A DNA stretch of 64,000 nucleotides. Source: Rhizobium rhizoryzae. Its GTDB lineage: Bacteria > Pseudomonadota > Alphaproteobacteria > Rhizobiales > Rhizobiaceae. The position numbers were made by a program, and so were the translations under genes. The stretch spans positions 1,133,501 to 1,197,500 of the forward strand of contig NZ_CP049249.1 of NCBI RefSeq assembly GCF_011046895.1, given 5' to 3'. Below, piece after piece: positions 9,190-17,759 of the stretch. The number at the start of each line of letters is the position of its first letter. Position 1 is the first letter of the stretch. The notes under the pieces were generated by a model, which saw nothing but the letters and a program-made list of their open reading frames with translations, did no database searches and was not told the DNA's origin.

Positions 9190-10203
9190 TCAGCGGGTGC
9201 TCTCGCGAACGATCAGTTGAGGCTCGATGAGCACATCGCCCACATCCTGCCTGCCGTCGAGAATATCCAGAAGCAGGGAGCCGGTCTTGCGCCCGATATC
9301 GCGCGCGTGCGCATCGATCGTGGTGAGTGTCGGCACGCAAATGCTGCCGATTTCATAGGCGCCGAAGCCGCCGATCGAGATGTCCTCCGGCACGCGCAGG
9401 CCGCGCCGCTGACATTCGGTCAAGGCACCGAAGGCGGAGAGATCCGACACGCAGATCACGGCTTCAGTGTCGGGAAACTGTTCCAGAAGCCGCGCCATGG
9501 CATTGGCGCCTTCCCGCATGGAAATGGGCGGTGGGCCGGCTGCAATCAGCCGGGACGTATCGAGCCCGTGTTGGCGCATGGCTTCCAGAAAGCCCTGGCG
9601 TCTGTCGCTGCCGCGCGTATCGCGCCCCACATCGCCGCCGATGAAAGCGATACGGCTATAGCCTGAGCGAACGAGATGATCCACCATGCCGCGCACCACA
9701 CCGGCGTTTGAAAAGCCCACGAAGTGACCGATAGGCTCAGCGGGAACATCCCATGTTTCGATTACGGGAATGGGCGCGTTTTCCAGCAGTTTGCGGGCGC
9801 GCGCGGTGTGTTTTCCGCCCGTCACCACAATGGCTTCCGGTTTACGACGCAGCAGTTGCTCGATCAGCCGCTCTTCTTCCTGCATGTCGTAATTGGTATA
9901 ACCGAGCAGGATCTGCATGTTGCGGGCAGCAAGCGTTTCGGAAAGTCCGCCCACCGTATCGGCAAAGTTGGCATTGTTGATCGAAGGGATCGTGACGGCC
10001 ACAAAGTCGGTTTTCTGTGAGCGCAGGTTCGACGCCGTGGCATCGAACACATAGCCCAGATCTTCTGCGGCTTTCAGGATGGCGTCCCGCGTTTCCTTGC
10101 TGATGAGGCTGTCCGTCTTGAACGCACGCGAAACCGTCATCGGCGAAACGCCGGTGACGCGCGCGATGTCCGCCATGGTGGGCGGTTTACGGATCTGGCT
10201 CAT
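9190..10203 (-). CDS. LacI-family repressor of the gluconate/idonate locus
   Basis: DNA-binding regulator of 337 residues from the chosen ATG. The N-terminal helix-turn-helix reads TMADIARVTGVSPMTVSRAFK, the hinge lies near residue 50-60, and a periplasmic-binding-like effector domain follows. It resembles the GntR/IdnR gluconate repressors of the LacI family. A TTG one codon upstream (10206) is possible but the ATG is simpler. A 14/16 copy of the operator lies 10-25 bases upstream of the start, which predicts autorepression. Perfect operator copies face the transporter operon and the divergent idnO/idnD promoters, so it probably controls the whole 5.3-15.8 kb region. The effector is unknown; gluconate, idonate or a 6-phosphate are candidates. 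Confidence 0.93.
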   Translation of the reverse strand: MSQIRKPPTMADIARVTGVSPMTVSRAFKTDSLISKETRDAILKAAEDLGYVFDATASNLRSQKTDFVAVTIPSINNANFADTVGGLSETLAARNMQILLGYTNYDMQEEERLIEQLLRRKPEAIVVTGGKHTARARKLLENAPIPVIETWDVPAEPIGHFVGFSNAGVVRGMVDHLVRSGYSRIAFIGGDVGRDTRGSDRRQGFLEAMRQHGLDTSRLIAAGPPPISMREGANAMARLLEQFPDTEAVICVSDLSAFGALTECQRRGLRVPEDISIGGFGAYEIGSICVPTLTTIDAHARDIGRKTGSLLLDILDGRQDVGDVLIEPQLIVRESTR

Positions 10204-10212
10204 CAAACGCCT

Positions 10213-10228
10213 TTGTTATCGATACCAT
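10213..10228. promoter_or_regulatory. Imperfect LacI operator upstream of the repressor gene
   Basis: TTGTTATCGATACCAT matches the perfect operator ATGTTATCGATAACAT at 14 of 16 positions, including the central TTATCGATA. It lies immediately upstream of the repressor start, the usual place for an autoregulatory site. A weaker site here would let the repressor be made while its targets are off. Confidence 0.75.
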
Positions 10229-10294
10229 CCAACTAGAGCCTGTTTATTGAACCGGCGCAAGTGGAGGTGGCGGGTAACACCGATGATCCGTCAA

Positions 10295-10627
10295 TCAAAG
10301 CGGAAATTCGTTGGCCAGCGTCACATGATGATGAATGCGGCCATCGAAGAAACGTGACAGCACGCTTTCAGTCGCGGCCCGCGCTTCGGTTCGCACAGGA
10401 CTTGCCAGCGCCTGTTCGACGGCTTCGATGCTGGGATAATTGACGGCAAGGATCATCGGGAATTCCGGCGCGCCATCATCTCTGGCTTCCGCGAAGGACA
10501 CCCGCACATCAAGCGCGCCTGGAAACTGCTTCCACTTCGGCAAGATTTCATCCATCACAGCGGCGCGAAAGGCTTCCGTTTGGCCCGGTTTTACAGTTCC
10601 TTCAAACAAGGCATAGCGCGTAATCAT
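10295..10627 (-). CDS. Small dimeric alpha/beta-barrel protein
   Basis: A 110-residue protein that looks like the EthD/antibiotic-monooxygenase-like dimeric alpha/beta barrel group (ITRYALFEGTVKPGQ, then KWKQFPGALDVRVSFAEAR, then FPMILAVNYPSIEAVEQAL). Function is not known. It may be a mutarotase-like or scavenging partner of the sugar-acid enzymes. The ATG at 10627 overlaps the stop of the preceding dehydrogenase (ATGA), so it is the last gene of the idnO-gntK operon. Confidence 0.8.
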   Translation of the reverse strand: MITRYALFEGTVKPGQTEAFRAAVMDEILPKWKQFPGALDVRVSFAEARDDGAPEFPMILAVNYPSIEAVEQALASPVRTEARAATESVLSRFFDGRIHHHVTLANEFPL

Positions 10628-11511
10628 GGCGAAATCTCCCTCTTCGCTCCCGTGAAAAATTCCATCAGCGCTGCCTGATCCTCGCCGCCAAGTCCGGCAG
10701 CCGTCAGCATGCGGTGCACCTCCGCACACACGGCGGTCAGCGGCATGGCGGTGTTGGTGCGGCGAGCGAGATCCTGCGCGCCGTTCAGATCTTTCACCAT
10801 ATTGTCGATGCGACCGGTGCGCCGATAATCCTTGGTCACGAAGCGCGGCATATATTCCTGCAGGATGGCGCTGTCAGCACGTCCGCCCTTGAGCGCCTGC
10901 GGAATCTTGGCAGCATTGACCCCGGCATCCAGCGCCAGCTGCGTGGCCTCGGCCACAGCCAGAAAGTTCAAGCCGCACAGCACCTGATTGATGAGCTTTG
11001 TTGTCTGCCCTGCCCCAACCGGCCCCATATGGGTGTAGTTGGAGGAAACATGGCAGAGAACCTTGTGGGCATCGCTCACATCCTGCTCGCTGCCGCCCGC
11101 CATCAGCGTCAACTGACCAATGAGGGCTTTCGGTGCGCCGCCGGAAAGCGGGCTATCCACCCAGCGCAAGCCCTTTTCAGCCGCCTCTGCCGCGAGTTCC
11201 TTTGTCGCGTCCGGGTCGATGGACGACATGTCGATGATAAGGGTGCCGGGAGCCGCGCCTGCCGCGACACCCTTGTCGCCAAATACCGCCAGCCGAACAA
11301 TCTTTGGCGCATTGAGGCTGAGGATGACGAAATCCGAAACGGACGCGGCTTGCGCCGCACTGGCAGCACGCTTGGCGCCAAAGGCCTCAAGTGCTGCGAT
11401 CTTGGCCGGGTCCGGGTCGAACACCGTCAAATGCTGACCCGTCTCGGCAAGGCGCTGACCGATCGCCCCACCCATTGCGCCTGCGCCGATCAGGGCGACC
11501 CGGTTGCTCAT
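10624..11511 (-). CDS. 3-hydroxyisobutyrate-dehydrogenase-family reductase
   Basis: An NAD(P)-dependent beta-hydroxyacid dehydrogenase of 295 residues. The Rossmann motif GAGAMGG is at residues 9-15, the substrate loop SPLSGGAPKA near 137, and the catalytic lysine lies in GQTTKLINQV. Relatives act on 3-hydroxyisobutyrate, tartronate semialdehyde, L-threonate or similar short sugar acids. Within this operon (between gntK, 2-base gap, and the barrel protein) a role in sugar-acid oxidation is likely, but the exact substrate cannot be read from sequence. Confidence 0.9.
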   Translation of the reverse strand: MSNRVALIGAGAMGGAIGQRLAETGQHLTVFDPDPAKIAALEAFGAKRAASAAQAASVSDFVILSLNAPKIVRLAVFGDKGVAAGAAPGTLIIDMSSIDPDATKELAAEAAEKGLRWVDSPLSGGAPKALIGQLTLMAGGSEQDVSDAHKVLCHVSSNYTHMGPVGAGQTTKLINQVLCGLNFLAVAEATQLALDAGVNAAKIPQALKGGRADSAILQEYMPRFVTKDYRRTGRIDNMVKDLNGAQDLARRTNTAMPLTAVCAEVHRMLTAAGLGGEDQAALMEFFTGAKREISP

Positions 11512-11513
11512 CG

Positions 11514-12017
11514 TCAGTTCCTTCCGATCTTGTTCAGAATGTCCCGGACCACCTCATCCAGAGGTTGCCCGATATCGGCACCGACAGACAGTTCGCCTTC
11601 TCCCGGCGGTTCCAGCGTCGCGAACTGATTATCCAGCAGGGAAGTCGGCATGAAATGTCCGGGACGATGCTTCATCCGCTCGGCAATCACCTCTTTCGCG
11701 CCAGTCAAATGAATGAAGAGCACAGGCTCTCCCGCCTTCTCGCGGATCAGATCGCGATAGGAGTGCTTGAGGGCAGAGCAGCCGATGAAGATCTTCCCCT
11801 CATGACTGCCCAGCCGTTCGCCCACAGCGGCAAGCCAGGGCCAACGATCTTCATCGGTCAGCGGAATCCCCGCACTCATCTTCTCGATATTGCTTTTGGG
11901 GTGAAGGTCATCGCCATCCACATAAGGCGCGCCGGTCTTTTCCGAAAGAGCTGCACCGACCGATGACTTGCCGGAGCCGGACACACCCATGATGACGAAC
12001 TTCTGGATATCCGCCAT
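11514..12017 (-). CDS. gntK: Gluconokinase
   Basis: This 167-residue kinase phosphorylates D-gluconate to 6-phosphogluconate for the Entner-Doudoroff or pentose-phosphate routes. The P-loop GVSGSGKSS is at residues 11-19. The family motifs DGDDLHPKSNIEKMSAGIPL, DEDRWPWL and the segment GCSALKHSYRDLIR are all present. The ATG at 12017 shares a base with the idnO stop (TGATG), indicating coupled translation. It supplies the last step for gluconate made by the IdnD/IdnO pair or imported directly. Confidence 0.96.
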   Translation of the reverse strand: MADIQKFVIMGVSGSGKSSVGAALSEKTGAPYVDGDDLHPKSNIEKMSAGIPLTDEDRWPWLAAVGERLGSHEGKIFIGCSALKHSYRDLIREKAGEPVLFIHLTGAKEVIAERMKHRPGHFMPTSLLDNQFATLEPPGEGELSVGADIGQPLDEVVRDILNKIGRN

Positions 12018-12775
12018 CAGAGCGACACCGTGATGCCGCCATCCACATAGAGGATGTGGCCGTTGACGAAGGTGGAGGCGTCGGATGCCAGGAAGATGCA
12101 GGCGCCGACCAGTTCTTCTACCTTGCCCCAGCGTCCGGCAGGCGTGCGTTTTTCCAGCCAGGACGTGAAGGCCGGATCGCTGACCAGCGCTGCGTTCAGC
12201 GGGGTATCGAAATAGCCGGGTGCAATGGCATTGCACTGGAGACCATACTTCGCCCAGTCCGTCGCCATGCCCTTGGTCAAGTTGCCCACGGCACCCTTGG
12301 TGGCAGTGTAAGGCGCGATGGAGGGGCGGGCCAGCGCCGTCTGCACACTGGCAATGTTGATGATCTTGCCACGGCCGCGCTTGATCATGTGGCGGGCAAC
12401 GGCCTGGCCAACATGGAAAACGCTGGAAATATTTGTTTTCAGCAGCCGCTCGAACGCGTCTTCCGGGAAGTCTTCCAGGGGACCGCGATGTTGCATGCCC
12501 GCATTGTTGACGAGCACATCGATGGCACCATGTTCAGCCTCGAAACGATCGATTGCCTCGCGCGCTGCGCCGTGGTCCGTAACGTCAAAGTTCAGAACCT
12601 GGACCGGCTTTGAAAACTGTTTTGCGGCTTCGGCAAGCTTTGCGGGATCGCGGCCATTCAACACGAGATCGGCTCCCGCATCCGCCATTCCCTTTGCCAG
12701 GGCAAAGCCGATTCCCTGCGAAGAACCCGTGACAAGCGCCCGACGGCCCTTCAGATCAAAAAGTGCAAGCGACAT
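12017..12775 (-). CDS. idnO: Gluconate 5-dehydrogenase (short-chain dehydrogenase)
   Basis: A 252-residue SDR that most likely interconverts 5-keto-D-gluconate and D-gluconate. The cofactor motif TGSSQGIG is near residue 16, NGRD near 40 (NADP preference is possible), NNAG near 90, and the catalytic tyrosine and lysine lie in YTATK. The ending GYFDTPLN suits the IdnO/KduD branch. The start at 12775 has GGGAGGA 5 bases upstream and lies behind the operator at 12821. KduD (2-keto-3-deoxygluconate 5-dehydrogenase) is a close relative and cannot be excluded; the kduI operon in this window lacks its own kduD. Confidence 0.88.
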   Translation of the reverse strand: MSLALFDLKGRRALVTGSSQGIGFALAKGMADAGADLVLNGRDPAKLAEAAKQFSKPVQVLNFDVTDHGAAREAIDRFEAEHGAIDVLVNNAGMQHRGPLEDFPEDAFERLLKTNISSVFHVGQAVARHMIKRGRGKIINIASVQTALARPSIAPYTATKGAVGNLTKGMATDWAKYGLQCNAIAPGYFDTPLNAALVSDPAFTSWLEKRTPAGRWGKVEELVGACIFLASDASTFVNGHILYVDGGITVSL

Positions 12776-12820
12776 GTTTTCCTCCCTCTTGCATCTCGAC
12801 AACCGTCATCTTGTGCGTTT

Positions 12821-12836
12821 ATGTTATCGATAACAT
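12821..12836. promoter_or_regulatory. LacI-family operator in the idnO / idnD divergent promoter
   Basis: A second perfect copy of ATGTTATCGATAACAT, lying between the divergent idnO operon (start 12775, minus) and the dehydrogenase-idnD-lactonase operon (start 12874, plus). One bound repressor could close both promoters. It is identical to the copy at 5350-5365. Confidence 0.85.
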
Positions 12837-12873
12837 CAAGTGTCAAGACGATTTTCGTGGAGGAATTTTAGCA

Positions 12874-13821
12874 ATGGCGAAACCGCACATCCTGCAGGTT
12901 GGACCCTATCCGCAATGGGACGAGGAGCCTTTGAATGAGGCTTTTCAGGTTCACCGCTATTTTGAGGCCGAGGATAAGCAGGCATTTCTGTCACAGGTCG
13001 GTCCGCAGGTTCGCGGCATTGCGACTCGTGGAGAACTGGGCGCCAACAGGACCATGATCGAGGCCTGCCCCAACCTCGAAGTCATCTCCGTCTATGGCGT
13101 GGGCTATGATGCTGTGGATCTGGGGGCCTGCCGTGAGCGCGGTATCCGCGTTACCAACACGCCGGATGTGCTGACCAATGACGTGGCTGATCTGGGCATT
13201 GCCATGATGCTGGTACAATCGCGCGGCATCATCGGCGCGGAAACCTGGGTGAAGGATGGAAGTTGGGCCGCCAAGGGCCTCTATCCGCTCAAGCGCCGTG
13301 TCTGGGGCCGCAAGGCGGGTGTTCTGGGCCTTGGCCGTATCGGTTTTGAGGTGGCCAAGCGTCTCAGGGGCTTCGATATGGGTATTGCCTATAGCGATGT
13401 ATCTGCCAAGCCATACGCAGAAGGCATGGAGTTTGTGAGCGATCCGGTTGAACTGGCGCGGCGATCCGATTTCCTGTTCGTCACTTTGGCGGCATCTGCC
13501 GAGACACGGCACATTGTGGGCCGCGCTGTTATTGAGGCTCTTGGACCGGAAGGCATGCTGATCAATATTTCGCGCGCCTCGAATATTGATGAAGAGGCGC
13601 TTCTGGAGGCATTGGAAAGCAGGCAACTCGGCTCGGCGGCGCTGGATGTTTTCGAGGGCGAGCCGAAGCTGAACCCGCGGTTCCTGGCACTCGATAATGT
13701 TCTGTTGCAGCCGCACCACGCATCTGGAACGGTGGAAACCCGCAAGGCCATGGGCCAGCTGGTTCGCGATAACCTGATGGCGCATTTTGATGGACGCGCC
13801 CTACTGACGCCGGTGATTTGA
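12874..13821 (+). CDS. D-2-hydroxyacid dehydrogenase, ketogluconate/hydroxypyruvate reductase type
   Basis: A 315-residue NAD(P)-dependent D-isomer-specific 2-hydroxyacid dehydrogenase. It has VYGVGYDAVD, the nucleotide-binding GLGRIG near residue 152, the catalytic arginine in NISRASNIDE, the glutamate in FEGEP and the catalytic histidine in QPHHASGT. In this locus reduction of 2-keto-D-gluconate or 2-keto-L-gulonate/idonate is plausible, as for GhrB, but this is inference from context. ATG 12874 is chosen because GGAGGA lies 9 bases upstream; a longer reading would cross the operator. idnD follows after 12 bases. Confidence 0.9.
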   Translation: MAKPHILQVGPYPQWDEEPLNEAFQVHRYFEAEDKQAFLSQVGPQVRGIATRGELGANRTMIEACPNLEVISVYGVGYDAVDLGACRERGIRVTNTPDVLTNDVADLGIAMMLVQSRGIIGAETWVKDGSWAAKGLYPLKRRVWGRKAGVLGLGRIGFEVAKRLRGFDMGIAYSDVSAKPYAEGMEFVSDPVELARRSDFLFVTLAASAETRHIVGRAVIEALGPEGMLINISRASNIDEEALLEALESRQLGSAALDVFEGEPKLNPRFLALDNVLLQPHHASGTVETRKAMGQLVRDNLMAHFDGRALLTPVI

Positions 13822-13833
13822 GGAGACAGAACC

Positions 13834-14865
13834 ATGAGAGCAATTGTTGCACACGCGGCGAAGGATCTGCGCATTGAAGAACACCCGGCTGCATCGCCCG
13901 GTCGAGGTGAGGTCAAACTGCGGCTGGCGACCGGCGGCGTCTGCGGCAGCGACCTTCACTATTATAATCACGGTGGGTTCGGCACGGTTCGCCTGAAGGA
14001 GCCGATGATCCTCGGCCATGAAGTTTCCGCCTATGTCGAGGAACTGGGGGAAGGCGTGAGCGGTCTGGAGATCGGCCAATTGGTGGCGGTTTCGCCGTCC
14101 AGGCCATGCCGCACCTGCCGCTATTGCCAGCAGGGCCTGCATAACCAATGCCTGAATATGCGGTTCTACGGCAGCGCCATGCCTTTCCCGCATATTCAGG
14201 GGGCTTTCCGTGAAAGTCTGGTGGCGGATGCCATTCAGTGCGTGCCAGCAGACGGGCTTTCTGCGGGCGAGGCGGCGATGGCCGAGCCTCTGGCGGTCAC
14301 GCTGCATGCAACGCGGCGGGCGGGCGAAATGCTGGGCAAGCGGGTGCTTGTCACGGGCTGTGGCCCGATTGGCCTGCTCTCCATTCTTGCGGCCAGACGT
14401 GCAGGTGCCGCGGAAATCGTGGCGACGGATCTTTCCGATTTCACGCTTCAAATGGCAAAGGCCGCCGGTGCCGACCGGACCATCAACACAAAGGATGAGC
14501 CGGAGGCGCTCACCGCCTATTCCGCCGACAAGGGCACGTTCGATGTGCTCTACGAATGCTCGGGAGCGGCCGTTGCGCTTGCAGGCGGCATTGCAGCCCT
14601 TCGCCCGCGTGGCGTCATTGTTCAGCTGGGTCTTGGCGGCGACATGAGCCTGCCGATGATGGCGATTACCGCAAAGGAACTGGAGCTGCGCGGCTCCTTC
14701 CGCTTCCATAAGGAGTTTGCTGTGGGTGTCGGGCTGATGCAGAAGGGCCTTATCGACGTGAAGCCGCTGATCACCCATACGGTCGCGCTTGACGATGCGA
14801 TCTCGGCATTTGAGATAGCCTCGGATAGAAGCAAAGCCATGAAGGCACAGATCCGATTCTCTTGA
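13834..14865 (+). CDS. idnD: L-idonate 5-dehydrogenase (zinc alcohol dehydrogenase family)
   Basis: A 343-residue medium-chain dehydrogenase. The stretch GGVCGSDLHYYNHGG is a hallmark of L-idonate 5-dehydrogenases, with the catalytic-zinc cysteine and the GHE box (ILGHE) in place. The structural-zinc cysteines are at RPCRTCRYCQQGLHNQC, and the Rossmann motif is GCGPIG. It oxidises L-idonate to 5-ketogluconate, which IdnO reduces to gluconate and GntK phosphorylates. The three genes flank a shared operator, which supports the assignment. A sorbitol/xylitol-type substrate is the main alternative. Confidence 0.9.
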   Translation: MRAIVAHAAKDLRIEEHPAASPGRGEVKLRLATGGVCGSDLHYYNHGGFGTVRLKEPMILGHEVSAYVEELGEGVSGLEIGQLVAVSPSRPCRTCRYCQQGLHNQCLNMRFYGSAMPFPHIQGAFRESLVADAIQCVPADGLSAGEAAMAEPLAVTLHATRRAGEMLGKRVLVTGCGPIGLLSILAARRAGAAEIVATDLSDFTLQMAKAAGADRTINTKDEPEALTAYSADKGTFDVLYECSGAAVALAGGIAALRPRGVIVQLGLGGDMSLPMMAITAKELELRGSFRFHKEFAVGVGLMQKGLIDVKPLITHTVALDDAISAFEIASDRSKAMKAQIRFS

Positions 14866-14900
14866 TCGAGGTCAGATACAACGGTTGGGAGGATGAGTTC

Positions 14901-15791
14901 ATGTCGTTTTTCGAGGTCGTCGAACCGGTTTTTTCGCGCTTCGTGCTGGGGAATGCCCCGGTAAAGGAGATCGCGACCGGCTTTGACTGGGTGGAGGGAC
15001 CGGTGTGGTTCGGAGACCTGAACTGCCTGCTGTTTTCCGATATTCCGAACAACCGGATGATGCGCTGGATACCGGGCGTCGGCACCTCGGTATTCCGCGC
15101 TCCTTCCAGCTATTCGAACGGCAATACACGCGACCGGGAGGGGCGCCTGATCACCTGCGAGCACCTGACGCGACGGGTGACCCGAACCGAGCGTGACGGA
15201 TCGATCACCGTATTGGCGGACAGCTATCAGGGCAAGCGGCTGAACTCTCCCAATGATGTTATCGTCGCGTCCGATGGTGCTGTCTGGTTCACCGATCCGC
15301 ATTACGGTATTGCCATGGACTATGAGGGCGAAAAGTCGGAGCAGGAACTGGCCTGCCATGTCTATCGCATCGATCCGAACGGTGAAATCAAGGCGGTTCT
15401 GACCGACTTCAACTGCCCGAACGGGCTCGCCTTCAGTCCGGATGAGAAGCGGCTCTATGTGGCAGATACCGGCCGCATGCATTCCGGGGACGCGCAACAC
15501 ATTCGCGCCTTCGATGTGGGAGAGAACTGGTCACTTTCTGGCGGTGAGGTGCTGCACAGCATCAAGCCCGGTTGTGCCGACGGTTTTCGGCTGGATACGG
15601 ACGGCAATATCTGGTCTTCGGCGGCAGATGGGGTCCACTGCCTTTCGCCAGAAGGTCGCTTGCTCGGAAAGATCAAAATTCCGCAGGTCGTATCGAATGT
15701 CTGCTTTGGTGGCAGGCACAGGCACGTGCTGTTCATCACAGCCTCCACCAGCGTCTATTCTGTTGCGCTGAACAGGCGCGGGGTGCTGTGA
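14901..15791 (+). CDS. SMP-30/gluconolactonase-family lactonase
   Basis: A six-bladed propeller enzyme (296 residues) that hydrolyses sugar-acid lactones. Metal and catalytic positions of the family are visible: the glutamate in DWVEGPVW, the asparagine in LNSPNDV, the asparagine in CPNGLAFSPDE and the aspartate in YVADTG. ATG 14901 is favoured because GGGAGGA lies 7 bases upstream; an earlier in-frame ATG at 14862 overlaps the end of idnD. As third gene of the idnD operon it would open lactones to the acids used by the dehydrogenases. Confidence 0.92.
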   Translation: MSFFEVVEPVFSRFVLGNAPVKEIATGFDWVEGPVWFGDLNCLLFSDIPNNRMMRWIPGVGTSVFRAPSSYSNGNTRDREGRLITCEHLTRRVTRTERDGSITVLADSYQGKRLNSPNDVIVASDGAVWFTDPHYGIAMDYEGEKSEQELACHVYRIDPNGEIKAVLTDFNCPNGLAFSPDEKRLYVADTGRMHSGDAQHIRAFDVGENWSLSGGEVLHSIKPGCADGFRLDTDGNIWSSAADGVHCLSPEGRLLGKIKIPQVVSNVCFGGRHRHVLFITASTSVYSVALNRRGVL

Positions 15792-15919
15792 GGTCGCAAC
15801 CCTATAAATGATTTGTTGACCATACATCGCTCCAATAGCGTCTCCGATCCGGCTATCATTGCGACCATTCAGGGATTGGGCCAGTTTGCTGACACGCAAT
15901 GGGACAAGGATCAGAGCAC

Positions 15920-16960
15920 ATGCAGGTTCGGGAGGCGATCGCTGGCTTACTGGCCTTAACTGTGGCGGCACCCGAGACCTTGGCGGCTGGTACTTGCCTG
16001 CGCGGCATCAATCTGGCCGGTGCCGAGTTTGGCGCGGTCGGTGGTCTGCATGGTCAGGCCTATGCCTATCCGAGCCAGCAGACGATCAGCTATTTTGCAG
16101 AGAAGGGCTTTACGTCTGTTCGCTTGCCCTTCCTTTGGGAGCGGCTTCAGCCGAAACTCGATGCTCCGTTCGATCAGGCTGAACTGGAGCGCCTGATCGA
16201 AACGGTATCCTCCATGCGGGCGCTCGGTCTGAAGGTCGTACTCGATCCGCATAACTACGCGCGCTATCGTGGGCAACTCATCGGTTCCAAGGCTGTGCCT
16301 GTCTCCAGTTTCGTGGATTTATGGGTGCGGCTGTCTGCTCTATTCAAGTCGGATCCCTCGGTGATCTTCGCGTTGATGAACGAACCGCACGGGATTTCCG
16401 CGAAGGACTGGGTGGATGCCGCCAATGCCGCCACGTCTGCCATCCGCAAGAATGCCGCGCAGAACCTCATTCTCGTCCCGGGCACGGCATGGACGGGTGC
16501 CCATAGCTGGTTTGGCGATTGGTATGGCGGCGCGAACGCCGAGGCTCTTGGCCGCTTCCAGGATCCTGGCAATCGCTACGCCATCGAAATTCACCAGTAT
16601 TCAGACAAGGATTTTTCCGGCACCAACCGGGATTGTTCCCGAGGGCCGGAGGCTGTCGCTGCTGTGGCGAAGCTTTCCCAATGGCTGAGGGACAACGGCA
16701 GAAGAGGGTTTCTGGGTGAGTACGGGGTCCCCGCCGATCCGGCCTGCATTGCTTCTGCGAAGGAAATGGTCTCGACGGTCGAGAAAAATGCGGATGTCTG
16801 GCTCGGCTGGGCCTATTGGGCCGCCGGGGACTGGTGGCCCGAAGATGAGATGCTGAACATCCAGCCACGCGGCGGCAAGGACCGGCCGCAATTTGCGGCA
16901 CTGGCAGAGGCTTTGAATGGTCCGATCGACACGAAGGCCTGCGCCAGCCTCTTCAAATAG
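15920..16960 (+). CDS. GH5-family cellulase (endoglucanase) at the bcs locus
   Basis: A secreted glycoside hydrolase family 5 enzyme of 346 residues. A signal peptide ends near residue 23 (TLAAG). The acid/base glutamate is E155 in MNEPHG and the nucleophile is E267 in GEYG; GINLAGAEFG and HQYSD are typical of family 5. ATG 15920 has AAGGA 9 bases upstream and gives the better signal peptide; an ATG at 15899 is possible. It converges on the cellulose synthase operon, where most alphaproteobacterial loci carry a GH8 enzyme (BcsZ), so it probably trims nascent cellulose in the periplasm. The role is inferred from position. Confidence 0.93.
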   Translation: MQVREAIAGLLALTVAAPETLAAGTCLRGINLAGAEFGAVGGLHGQAYAYPSQQTISYFAEKGFTSVRLPFLWERLQPKLDAPFDQAELERLIETVSSMRALGLKVVLDPHNYARYRGQLIGSKAVPVSSFVDLWVRLSALFKSDPSVIFALMNEPHGISAKDWVDAANAATSAIRKNAAQNLILVPGTAWTGAHSWFGDWYGGANAEALGRFQDPGNRYAIEIHQYSDKDFSGTNRDCSRGPEAVAAVAKLSQWLRDNGRRGFLGEYGVPADPACIASAKEMVSTVEKNADVWLGWAYWAAGDWWPEDEMLNIQPRGGKDRPQFAALAEALNGPIDTKACASLFK

Positions 16961-16968
16961 AGGCTGGC
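16943..16968. terminator. Hairpin across the GH5 stop codon
   Basis: Perfect 9-base inverted repeat GCCAGCCTC / GAGGCTGGC with an 8-base loop, between the convergent GH5 and bcsN genes. It spans the GH5 stop and could act as a two-way terminator, but neither strand has a convincing T-run. Confidence 0.4.
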
Positions 16969-16976
16969 CTTCCAAT

Positions 16977-17759
16977 TCAGGATGCGGGCAGTGGCACCAC
17001 TGCCGCCGCTGGTGATGGCGTCGCCTTGGTTGCCCGTTCGCTTGTGTGGACGCCTGAGGCAGCATGGGTCCGTCGAACCGGATTGACCGGCGACCCCGGT
17101 CGTTCATGCAGAATGGAATTCGATTGACCGGATGCGACTGGCAACCCATCCATCTGCCCCGTCGACGCGAGACCAATCGAAAATCCGCTGAGTAGATTGG
17201 CAAGTTGCGCCATATCCATGTTCCGATCGCAATAACGAAGACGGACCTTGGCGCTTGTGTCCTTCGCCAAACCTGGCCAGTGGTTGATCTGCTGCCAGGT
17301 ATAGACACAGTGCTCACCCTGCTGCGATGTGCCTGAGGCTGTGCCATACGGCCCAAAAGCATTGGTGCGAATAATCGGATCAACGGTCATGCGGATATCC
17401 GGAAGCGCTTGAGCTATCTCTGCCTGAAGCGCTGCGGCGGATGGTGCGCGTGAAAGACGCAGATTGGCGTTTGCGCTGCGTTCTATGGTCAGCATGTTTT
17501 CGCCCGCCAAATTGGTTTTGCCTAGATAGACGATCTGCTGAATCTCGCTCTCTTCCGCCGAGAGGAGGCGAATGCTGCTCGGGCTCTGTCCCAGTGTGGG
17601 CAGCTGCGCCCAAGCCATGTGAAGCGGAACCTCGCGGTTGAGGGCAGGTGCTGCGCCGACCGTGCTGGATGTTGCCTGATGATCGAGCCAGGCATCGGAC
17701 GTGGTGCTGCATGCGCTCAGCAATCCGAGCGCGACGAGGACGAAAGGAGAAGACTTCAT
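16977..17759 (-). CDS. bcsN: Cellulose biosynthesis lipoprotein BcsN
   Basis: A 260-residue predicted outer-membrane or periplasmic lipoprotein. A short signal peptide ends in the lipobox LLSAC with the lipidated cysteine at residue 17. The middle part contains conserved BcsN blocks (IVYLGKTNLAGENMLTIER, VRLRYCDRNMDMAQLANLLSG). The C-terminal 50 residues are proline/alanine-rich and probably disordered. BcsN is an accessory protein of alphaproteobacterial bcs operons with no defined biochemical role. ATG 17759 overlaps the upstream gene stop as ATGA; an ATG two codons earlier is possible. It is the last gene of the bcsA operon. Confidence 0.9.
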   Translation of the reverse strand: MKSSPFVLVALGLLSACSTTSDAWLDHQATSSTVGAAPALNREVPLHMAWAQLPTLGQSPSSIRLLSAEESEIQQIVYLGKTNLAGENMLTIERSANANLRLSRAPSAAALQAEIAQALPDIRMTVDPIIRTNAFGPYGTASGTSQQGEHCVYTWQQINHWPGLAKDTSAKVRLRYCDRNMDMAQLANLLSGFSIGLASTGQMDGLPVASGQSNSILHERPGSPVNPVRRTHAASGVHTSERATKATPSPAAAVVPLPAS

